NCBI GenBank assembly: GCA_030737835.1
Contig: JAUJYN010000012.1
Coordinates: 6,633,003 to 6,697,002, forward strand
DNA length: 64,000 nt
Direction: 5' to 3'
Origin: Acorus gramineus
Taxonomy: Eukaryota; Streptophyta; Magnoliopsida; Acorales; Acoraceae
This document shows positions 35,143-44,944 of the stretch, in pieces (within the stretch, counting starts at the first letter, position 1; the number at the start of each line of letters is the position of its first letter). The position numbers and the translations under genes were made by a program. The notes below the pieces were generated by a model. That model saw nothing but the letters and a program-made list of their open reading frames with translations. It searched no databases and was not told where the DNA came from.

Positions 35143-36492
35143 AACGGCGAGTGAGTTTTGGGTGCACTGCGCGCCAGATTTTTTCCTTAGAAGAGAATGT
35201 GATTTTTTTTATTTTTATGTATATGAGTATATACAAATTCAGTGGAGTGCATACTTAATTTTTAGGGGAAAATTGATATAGCTCACTGGGAAGTTAGCTA
35301 AGTCGATTTTAATCCCTATAAAATTTAAAAATAACTTATTTTATTAGAAAATATCATTTTAGTTCCTATCGTCACCCCAACTAACCAAATACATGGTTAA
35401 CCCTTAAGTACACTTTAAAAGTTACTAATATGCCCTCACCCCTTATTTTCAAAAAAATTAATATAGCTCCCTAGAAAATTATGAAAATCGAAAAATGTCT
35501 CTGTAAAATCTGCAAATCCCCTCAGATCCATATCTTATTAGACAATATTTATTTTAATCTATGCCGCAACCGAAACTAACAAGATCTGTGATTTACTTTA
35601 ATTATTATTGATAAATTACTGTAACATCTTTTTAAAATTTATTTGATAATTATTGTCATACACTAATCAGATTTGTGGTTGACTTTAAAAGGATTTATTC
35701 ATTTCACATGGACCTTTTTTTATTTTCATAATTTTCAAGAGAGTTTTATCGTCTTTTCCCTTTTGTTATTTTGACAGTTGATGAGTATAAGAAAGCAAGA
35801 GAATTCTCAAGAAAAGGCAAATGCATTTTTGTTATCAAAATGAATAATTCAGATTTTTTTTATAGGTTGAATATACTTATTAGAAAAATTTAAACTCAAT
35901 GACTAAATTTGTTAGCCATACATACTTTTTGGGAACATGTGATAATTTTTAAATTTTATAGGGACTTAAACCAATTTAGCTAACTTTCCAGATAGTTATA
36001 TCAATTTTTTCGAATGAGTGGCCCCTAACACCCGCCAATGAGTTGCCCCTGTTCTTGATAAAATCAATAGTGATATAATTATTAATTTCTATAATAATCA
36101 TAAACTCTATAATAAATATGTCTATATCCAAACGACACATAAAATATAAAGAGAAAAAGAATTGAAATATATTCATGGAAAGAGACACGAGAATTTTAAT
36201 TCTTTCCTTGAAGAAAAAATAAAAAATATAACACAACTTGCAAAGTCGATAACATGATTTTTTTTTTCCATTTATTACTAGCAAAGCCGGAGATACACTG
36301 ATATATCAAACACCACATAAACCACCATTGCTGCTAAACTGACTGAAAAGCAGAACATATATATTCCAGCATGCTTATCCAGAAGCATGAGTTATTCTCA
36401 TTCTATGTATGCCATTGTTACTTAATCATAGAGATTACATTTATCATCATTAATTATTTATCCGAGATGCGTGGTGCATTAGGAGTTCTTCT

Positions 36493-38336
36493 TCATGGAG
36501 GCGGTGGGCTGCAGCGGTTGTATGGGCTGCATCCGATGTATGGCCTGCCTCGACTATACCGTGTTAGAGCAGGAACTGGTATACCCGCGTTATAGGGGAT
36601 ACGTCGAGCAGGATCGGCAACCTGACTCTCCTTTTCTACTGCAACAGTTAACACAGTAAAAAACAGGTGTCAATTCTTCTGTACTACCATTATTTATTTC
36701 AAACATTATCGTCAACTTTTTACAGTCAACTTTTTACACTCAGTCGTTTTTACAGTATAAAATATAATATAATATGCATAGTTAATGAAGTAAATGTATC
36801 ATTAAAAAATATATATACGTGTTTAAATTTTTTTTATATTTATTAAAAATATGTTCGTTTAATAAGAAATGAAGCGATATACATTTTTTCATCAAAATAT
36901 ATATATCGTTAGATAATGTTTATTATTTTAAAAAAATAAAAACATATAAAGAATATATTTCGGACTATAAAAAGACTGAGTCAAACATTTTCCTAAAAAA
37001 AATGTTAATATAGCCCTTTTTAGAAAAGGGCATTTTTTGCGAATAACTAGAGTTTTTTATTTTAATTACTCTTTTAACTTTGTCTTAATTTTATTTATGG
37101 AAAATAATTTGTAAATGAGGCGTGATTTAATGAAAATGTGATTAATAAGTGATGCCTCTATTACTTTAAGATATAAAAAGTAATTTTAAATTAATATAAT
37201 CTATTAAGATTTAATTTAAATTTTAAAATTCACCAATATAAAAATTTTCATGATTGAAATGTGATTGAAATAAAATTAAGATAAAATTTAAATTTGAATT
37301 ATATATTTAAGATAAAAATAAATATGTATCAATCTTAAATTTGGAATAAAATTTAAAATTTAAATTATATCTAAATCTTAACAAATAAGATTGTAAAAAA
37401 AAAAACAATTGAATTTGAATTGCATCAAATTTAAATGATATTTTAAAATTAAGATAAGATAAAATGGGATAAATTTTAAATTTTAATATGTGTCTTAAAA
37501 TAAAGATAGAAAACTAGTCTTCTGGGAGACATGATTTATACACATTTATACATCACCGTTCAATAGGAGGCATGATGTATAAATCAAGCCACCAATGGAA
37601 TTAAAAAAAAACAAAACAAAAAACTCACATCAACGTTGACTGGGTCAAATATTAGATTGTCCAACTAAATTTGGGGTGGGTTGAAATACCAAAAAAATGG
37701 TCATTTTTGCAATTTGCCTTTAACAAAACCACACACAGTGACCTACATTTTTTTTTTTTTTTAATCATATATCTCATCAAATTAAATATGTATTTTATAA
37801 GAAGTTAAAGTATATAATTGAGTACACGAAAATGTGAATTTTTTAATGACATATTTAACTCATTACAATATTATTTTGAAAACCTAAACCCTTAGTCAAA
37901 GTAGCCCAATTTAGCAGTGCGCTTCTCATGAACAGGGATTTCTCATAACCAATGGGTAGTACGTGAAGGTGGGTTATGTTCCCTCGGTCCACCTAATCTT
38001 AAACTGCTCATTGGATTAATTGAACCCAACTGTATTCTCTTTTTGAGAGGAATACAATTAATATATATACATAGTTGAGTGATAATTTATGGTCTATACG
38101 ATCCGCATATAAACATTTTTTAAAGGGTACTTATATGCGTCTATAAATAAAGTAAGTACCTCATTGAATGTATTTTTATTTCAACAAGACATATGCTTCC
38201 TTGACTGATACACATACCCCTTTGAAGGACATATAATACATTCAACGATATATATGATTTCTTTACTCATGCATATACCCTTTAAAGGATGTATATACTC
38301 AGTTCACACAAACCGCAAGGACCGCACCATATCATT

Positions 38337-38404
<68 letters not shown>

Positions 38405-39737
38405 GAGAGAGAGAGAGAGAGTAGCGATATGGTGCGGATTGGGGTGCACCGCGTGTAGAAAGGGAAGCATCGTGAGGGATCGCGTATGTACTGTCCGATC
38501 TCATAATCTCACAATCGGATGCGGTCCAATTTTAGGAGACTTTTACCGATAAAAGTCCCCCGAAAATAGGACCATATCCGATCACGAGGTTGCGCGATCA
38601 GACAGTGCATACACGAACTGCACAGTGCTCCTGTGTCCACACAGACCGCATATTATCAATTTTGTATGTGTGTGTATATAGTTGAGTGATAATATGCAGT
38701 CCATGCAGTCTATACTATCTGCGTATATAAGTCCTTTAAAAGGCATAAAAGTAAGTAAATAAAGTATATACCACATTAAATATATTTTTATTTTAATGAG
38801 GCATGTAATACTTCAATGAGGTTTATATATGCTTTTTTTATTGAAGCATATACCCCATTAAAGGATATAAAATGCATTCAATGAGATATTTTATTTCTTT
38901 ACTGATGCATATACTTTTTAAAATGGCATATATACATAGTTCGCATAGACCGCATTATATCATTACTCTCTCTTTATACATATATTATTGTTTTTTTTTT
39001 TTTCATGAGCAATAAAACGTAATACATATTGCTGATCATGTCATACAGTATATCCACATTCCAAAGGTGATGGCTGCACTTTTCCGTAGGCCTATTAAAT
39101 TTCACTCTCAATGGATTACAAAATTTTATTCATGTTAATGTAGACAACAAAAAAAAACAGATCTCATGAATCTCAAAAGCAATAAATATAGAAATGATAA
39201 TTGAAAAGTCGAAATCGAAGACTATTTTAGATAACTACAATGACACAAAAAAAGAGAATAGGAATATATTCTTTTTAAAAAATAAAAATTTATTGACTTG
39301 ATGACTTAAGAGTTTATCAAGCGCAGTGTTCTATTTTGACTGGCCAGTACTAAATTTGATACTAAAATTATAGAACACAGTTACACACACTATTTTCTTT
39401 CATATTTATTCTCCATAAGTTACATGCACTCACGTTAACGAGATATATATCCATCATAATTTTTTAGATTTTTTTAATATGAGTTCATATGACTGGGTGG
39501 AGTATATACTTCTCTTTATGAAAACACATTTACCTCATTCGGTGGGGCATGCTACTTTTTAAAATAATATCAGGTTGAGAAATGTATAACATGAACATTT
39601 GGTATGAGTACAATATAATGCTCACCTGGTTCACCACTGGTGGGAATTGCCCTTGATGCCATGGTAGAACTGATGACAAGATTAAAAAACATGAGCATGG
39701 AGAGCAACAAGAAGGCTTTCCCCTTCCTCATTTTCAT
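36493..39737 (-). CDS. Small secreted peptide precursor, copy G, intact, large intron
   Basis: Exon 1 is 39,737-39,626 and exon 2 is 36,638-36,493 (minus strand); joined they give 85 residues. Exon 1 reads MKMRKGKAFLLLSMLMFFNL, then VISSTMASRAIPTSGEP. Exon 2 reads VEKESQVADPARRIPYNAGI, PVPALTRYS and RGRPYIGCSPYNRCSPPPP. The C-terminal block is shared almost fully with copy E, while the stretch between IPY and RGRPY differs, so the tail is the constrained part. The intron is 2,987 bp against 398 bp in E: both ends match E's intron, and the extra 36.7-39.0 kb is AT-rich DNA with a foldback element and long TA repeats. Such a long intron may lower expression. Donor GTGAGC and acceptor TTGCAG are intact. 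Confidence 0.7.
38341..38421. repeat. (TA)n then (GA)n microsatellite
   Basis: About 30 TA units are followed by about 9 GA units. The tract is flanked by an inverted pair, CCGCACCATATCATTAC on the left and GTAGCGATATGGTGCGG on the right. Confidence 0.95.
38430..38655. mobile_element. Foldback (near-palindromic) element
   Basis: Two arms of about 110 bp pair around 38,546 (GACTTTTACC/GATAAAAGTC). Matched pairs include CCAATTTTAGGAGACTTTT with the inverse of AAAAGTCCCCCGAAAATAGG, and GTACTGTCCGATC with the inverse of GATCAGACAGTGCAT. It is CG-richer than its surroundings. No coding capacity. Confidence 0.7.
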
Positions 39738-39775
39738 CTCCATTATCTGTTGTTAACAAATCCCACAAGGAGCTC

Positions 39776-39783
39776 TATTTATA
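39776..39783 (-). promoter_or_regulatory. TATA box of copy G
   Basis: TATAAATA on the minus strand in TCGGCTATAAATAGAGCTCC, 39 bp before the ATG. Confidence 0.75.
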
Positions 39784-39892
39784 GCCGACAAGTGAGTCAG
39801 GGATCCACTTGGAAAGAGAGATTTTCTCTGTGCAAGATTTTCTTTGGGACCACTGGCTCCTTTTTTTTCTTTATTTTATAGCTGTGTTCATC

Positions 39893-40565
39893 ATTTTTTT
39901 TTTTAACCAAAGGCAGACATTTGCAATTTGATTTAATTACTGAATTATAATTACAAACTCTAAAAGTGATGGAGAATAGAGGAAAACAAAGAAAAAAGAG
40001 AAGGGGATGATGCACGTCAACATAACCTCGAATAGAAGATGTATCTAACAAAAGAGGCCTGAACACCCTCGATTACTCCCCTAAAAACATTTTTCCATTG
40101 CTAAAGTGCACCTACCTCCTCCACCTTCACTAAGTGGCAGTCTCAGTCCAGCATGCACCCCAAAAATATCTTCCACATATTTTCTCCGTATGACCTCACT
40201 TCTCTGAAGATCAATTCATTTCTAGTCTGCCAGATAGTCTATGCACCTGTGAGATCATCGTTGTCAAGCTATTGTCAGCCACCCGGTGGAACAATTTTCC
40301 TTGCTTCATATAGATTGTCCACTGTTTGAAAAGCAGTTGCCAACCCTTTGTATGCTCCAACCTCTACCCAAAATTTCTTCACCACCAAATAGCTCCAAAT
40401 GAGGTGTTGGACCATTTTCGGGTTCATCGAACGGAGCACGCACGTAATAGACTCATTTGGCGCCCACCGAGCATGATACTCTGTTTTGAATAGACGTTCT
40501 TGATACAACAATCACATAAACACTTTGATCTTCAATGGAATCTTCAGCCCCCACAATTCTAGTCA
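39893..40565 (-). mobile_element. 5'-truncated LINE fragment
   Basis: A T-run at about 39,893-39,904 is the reversed poly-A tail. On the minus strand 40,511-40,275 encodes a zinc-binding RT-like segment (MNPKMVQHLIWSYLVVKKFW) typical of the part before LINE RNase H. The matching place in unit 1 (near 32,310, GTGCTCATGTTAATTTTTAA) lacks it, which fixes the insertion point; GTTCAT and AGTCAT at the borders may be the remains of a TSD. Confidence 0.7.
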
Positions 40566-40929
40566 TGGTAATTTTGAAAAGTTATGTGAAGCGCTTATAC
40601 ATATTTTTTATTTTGATAATGATGTATATGTTTTCTTATATTAGAATGTAATATTTATTTTTCATTTAGTGAATATATATACAAATTTATTGAATTGCAT
40701 GTTTCGTTTTTTTCTAAAGATACATATTTTCTTACATGTAGTAACATTTTTGAAAAACTAAAAATAAAAAAATGTTGAATTTGTGTGTAGGATTTATCCA
40801 TAATATTACCTGTTTTTAACATGTTACATGTGGTTCTGATTTATATTCTTGTGTGCTCTGACAACTCCAGTAAGTTTTTACTCTTGAGTTTTTTAAGTGT
40901 GTCCATTAAATTCATTATAATATTCATAC

Positions 40930-41361
40930 CAAAGCCGATCGTGAGGCAAAAGCCAGCAAAGCAATTGCGTGAGGCCCTCACCCAACAAGGGACCTTAAGA
41001 ACCATTTATTTAGTGGACTTAATAAAATGTACTGTGAAATGTGTTACTTTAATTAATCCCTCTCAACTAACTTTCTCAAACTGTTTGATATTCCCAATCA
41101 AGCTTAAAGTTTCTCTTTTCCCTAAACTCTCCAACCATAATCCAATAGACATTTTTATTTTTTAAATTTTTTTTTATTAAATACATATGATATTGTACAA
41201 TATTTTAATTTAAATAATTATATAATATTATACATCTATTTAATAATATTGATATTGTGCAAGATTAAAACAATCTAGAATTTTTTTATAATAATGTATG
41301 GGCGCTACTTTAAAATTTTGCTTAGGGCCATTCAAAAAATTCAAATTTCATAGCCGGCCTG
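40930..41361. mobile_element. hAT-like element
   Basis: Left end CAAAGCCGATCGTGAGGC and inverted right end CAGGCCGGCTATGAAATTTG resemble hAT termini. The paralogous site in unit 1 lacks it. No clean 8-bp TSD is seen, so the ends may have drifted. Confidence 0.5.
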
Positions 41362-41534
41362 ATAATATCCCGTAACATTATCCTTCCTTTTATGGCCATG
41401 ATCCTTCTTTTTGTGGCTGTAAACTAAATTCCACAGCAGCTATGGTAGTATGGTGTTTGCATGTCATTATCAATGGACAATGAGCATATTCCTACTGCAA
41501 GGTGGCTGGACCAAAACAGATATTGACAAAAGCA

Positions 41535-41549
41535 TTGACTCCAAGTCAA
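41535..41549. promoter_or_regulatory. Palindromic double W-box, copy G
   Basis: TTGACTCCAAGTCAA, as in the other upstream blocks. Confidence 0.55.
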
Positions 41550-41689
41550 GATTTATATATCTTCACTAAATTGTTTCATTCATTGCTTTTAGATATATAA
41601 TAATCATCTTCTAAATTGAATGCTTTAAAAAAGCTCCTTTAAAAAATCTAACAATATGCTATTTTGCATGACAACCACCCAATATTTAA

Positions 41690-41930
41690 ACCCCATTTGG
41701 GTATGTGTTTGAATAGATTTCACATTTGAAAAATAAAAGATTAATTCTCAATCGGATTCAAATATATAATACAATTTCAATGTTCAGATTTTCAACCCGG
41801 CCCTCTTGTTTTTTCAAGTGAAAAATATTCAGCTATTGAAAAACTAACAAAATAACGCTTCTGAGAAACAAAATTCGAAATACCAAATTTAAGAATCTCA
41901 GTGTTTCAATCGTGCATCCAAATGCAACCT
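41690..41930. mobile_element. Tourist-like MITE, 241 bp
   Basis: Ends ACCCCATTTGGGTATGTG and, inverted, AGGTTGCATTTGGATGCACG, with TAA at 41,687-41,689 and 41,931-41,933. Counterpart of 33,246-33,375. Confidence 0.65.
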
Positions 41931-42743
41931 TAAATTATAACAATTGACAGACTTTCCATCCACTGCCAGTCTTAACCTCTTCAACGAGCTATTCTTCTAC
42001 TACAAAAAGAAGGGCGTATCTTCAACAGTCAAACAACACATCCTATTGTCAGTATTCAACCTCCCTTTAGTGAGACTAGATCCAGTCAGAACAGGCTTTA
42101 GTCAGACCAGTCAGTATCGAACTACACAGCCTTTGAATCGAACAATACAGCCTATGAATTGTACTGCACATCCAATTGTTGTGTATAAGTGCTACTCTCC
42201 TATTGGATCCAGTCAAGCTTGGATCCAATCAATACCATTAGTATATGCAATAGGAAAGTAACACCAGTACTGCTGTGCAGTTCAATTGTTGGGTATGAGC
42301 CTTACATAGGCAGAGCCCATGATGGGCCTTCTTTAGGCCAAGCCCATGATGGACCTTCTAATGCCCTTGCATGGATAGAATTATATATGCCCTCCACCCT
42401 GAAGCTTATGTTCAGTATCTTCCAGGACAGCTATCTGATCATATGGCATTAAAGTTGGTTGTGGAACCTCCTCTTCAAAGCTACCTTAAGCCGTTCAAAT
42501 TCTTCAATGCATGGCTAAAACACGAGTCTTTCATGGAAACCTTACAGGCAGCATGGAGTATCTCATTTCTGGGCACAGCAATGATCAAGTTGGCGAAAAA
42601 GTTGCAACATACTAAGGCCATACTTAAAGAGTGGAATCGTAACCACTTTGGGCGGATTCAAGATACGGTTGGTTGTGTTCGTGCGGAATTGTAGCAAATG
42701 TAGCACACCCTTTAGAGAGATCCACAAAATAAGGGCTTAATGG

Positions 42744-43800
42744 TGTGATGCCTGGCCCAGACCCAAGAGTTCCAAGAGGCCCATGGATTGGGTGAGGGTG
42801 AGGGTGTTTAGTCCCACATCGCTTAAAGGGAGGAGATAGTATGTGCTTATATGTCAGCACAGTTTTTATACATCAAGACGCATTTTAAAATCGTGAGCCC
42901 ATTTAGGGGCAAAACAAACAATTTCTTGTTGTGTAAGCCTGGGGTTACAATTGGTATCAAAGCTAGGGGTGGTAAACTAGCCGAACGAGCCGAGCTTTGA
43001 CCTGCTCAGGCTCGGCTCGGGAACGAGCTTCATTTTGTGTTCAAGCTCGGCTCGTTGGGCTCGTGAAAAGCTCGGTTAAAGCTCAGCTCGTTTGTTAAAC
43101 AAGCCAAGCTGAAGCTCGAATCAAGGCTCGGCTCGGACTCATTTAGCTAAAAAAAAATCTTGTTTAGCATTTAAGAAGTTACATTTCATAAATCACAACA
43201 CCTTATATATGTGAAAGTAACATAAGTTAAGGCTCGGGCTCGGCTCGTTAACCTTTTTTCAGTTAAGTAAACGAGCTCGGGCTCGGCTCGTTTACAAACC
43301 GAGCTTTAAAAATTGTTCAAGCTCGGCTCGTTTGTCTAATCGAACGAGCCTGAGCGAGCTTTAACCGAGCCGAGCCCAAGCCGAGCCCGAGCTGCTCGGC
43401 TCGTTTATTAGCCCTATTCAGAGTCTGTCCATTACGCGATGGTGGGTGTGGGTGGTCCGACACGAGGACTTGTGCTATGTAAGCCTGGGGAGTTACAATT
43501 GGTATCAGAGCATGTCCATTTCGCGATGGTGGGTGCGGCCCCACACGAGGACGTGTAACCTATTAGGGGGGGTGATTGTGACACCCGTCCCGTTGAGGGT
43601 GAGGCCCAACAGTCCCAAGAGGCCCATGGATTGGGTGAGGGAGAGGGTTTGATGTTTACTACCACATCGCCTAATGGAAGGAGATAGTCTGTGCTTATAT
43701 GTGAGCACATCTCTTACACACCAAGACGCGTTTTAAAAACCGTGAGTTCATTTAGGGACAAAACGGACAATTTCTTACTGTGTAAACATGAAGCGTTACT
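42744..43800 (+). mobile_element. TRIM-type mini LTR element, with TSD
   Basis: LTRs 42,744-42,949 (206 bp) and 43,577-43,800 (224 bp) start TGTGA and are related to the solo LTR at 12,445. AATGG flanks both sides (42,739-42,743 and 43,801-43,805), a perfect 5-bp TSD. A primer site TTGGTATCAAAGC follows the first LTR and a second TTGGTATCAGAGC occurs near 43,499, so part of the LTR end and leader is duplicated inside. A G-rich tract precedes the last LTR. There are no coding parts. It looks whole apart from the nested hAT insertion. Confidence 0.85.
42964..43416. mobile_element. hAT-like element rich in GCTCGGCTCG
   Basis: Left end TAGGGGTGGTAAACTAGCC and inverted right end TAGGGCTAATAAACGAGCC form the TIR. 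The flanks TATCAAAGC and TTCAGAGTC are an imperfect match, compatible with an eroded 8-bp TSD in the TRIM leader (TATCAGAGC). The interior is a dense array of CTCGGCTCGTTT-type motifs on both strands. No transposase. Confidence 0.7.
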
Positions 43801-44944
43801 AATGGTGTATGAGAAAATGACCAAACACCATTATGAAGAAGATCTGATCTGTGAGCAAGAGATCATCAACCAAAAAGCTAAAATGTGCTGGCTCCAAGAG
43901 GGGGACAGATGTTCTAAGTTTTTCTATGCCCAATTCGCTACGCGGAAATCTCACAATTCCCTCAGAAAGGTCCTGCTCCCAGATGGTTCTAAAGTAACGG
44001 ATCAAAGACAAGTTCAACACCATGTTGTAGAGTTCTATAAAAACCTCCTCAACAAGGAAACCCATATCCCTGTCCCAGAATTAACCTCCAAGCATCGGCT
44101 AACTGAAGGTGACAATCGCACGCTCTTTGCTGAGGTTTCTGGAAATACTAAAGAATCTATCTCGCATGAGGAAGGTGGTAGTCTAGGCCTAGATGGATTC
44201 ACAGTGGGCTTCTTTCAAGCTTGTTGGGCAGTTGTCAAAGATGACATTGTCATGGCAGTTAAGGAATTTTTTCAACAAGGCACTCTTCTTCAACAACTAA
44301 ATACTACTTTCATAGCCCTTATACCCAAAAACACACAGGCATGCTCATTAGACCAGTTTAGACCCATTTCTTTGTGTGGCACGGTTTATAAGCTGATCAC
44401 AAAAATTTTAGCTTCGCGACTCCAACTGGTCGTACCTTCATTAGTCAGTCTTAACCAAACATCATTCGTAAAAGGGAGGAAACTTTCACATGGGATTCTA
44501 CTTGCCCATGAGATGGCCAGGTATCTTTCACTTACAAATGGCAAAGGGAGAGCTGCGGTGAAACTGGACCTCCTTGCGGCGTGTCCTGGAAGCAATGAAT
44601 TTTAGACAGCAGTGGATAGGATGGATTATGGCTTGTGTGCAGTCCCCTCGATTCTCAATTTTGATAAATGGGTCTCCTTTTGGCTACTTTGCCAGCTCCT
44701 CAGGCCTAAGACAAGGAGACCATATTTCACCCCTTCTATTTGCCCTGTGTATGGAAATGTTATCATAAAAGCTGGACCACACTATGTTTAGTCAAAAGCG
44801 TGGTGCTTTCATGAAGAAATCCAATGCAGTTGGTCACCTATTCTCTGCGGCCTCATAATCTTTACCTCCACAACTGCACAGTCGGGAAAGAATTTGAAAG
44901 AGATCCTCGTTCAGTTTGCTGAATCTTCAGGCCTGGAACTAAAC

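Larger units (their letters stand above)
36740..39010. repeat. Extra AT-rich DNA inside the intron of copy G
   Basis: This DNA has no counterpart in the copy E intron. It holds low-complexity AT sequence (36,740-37,600), paired GACCGCA..ATATCATTACT phrases near 38,310, 38,430 and 38,950, the TA microsatellite and the foldback element. No gene is seen. Confidence 0.6.
33918..42010 (-). repeat. Tandem segmental duplication, unit 2
   Basis: See unit 1 (26,898-33,917). The stretch 33,918-36,650 is the near-identical part. Its right border at about 42,010 (ATTCTTCTACTACAAAAAG) corresponds to 33,450 in unit 1. Confidence 0.8.
39738..42010 (-). promoter_or_regulatory. Upstream region of copy G, split by LINE and hAT insertions
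   Basis: Homologous to 31,485-33,450. The stretch 40,600-40,925 matches 32,340-32,690, and 41,380-41,600 matches 32,878-33,110. The palindrome at 41,535 now lies about 1.75 kb from the TATA box because of the two insertions. Confidence 0.6.
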
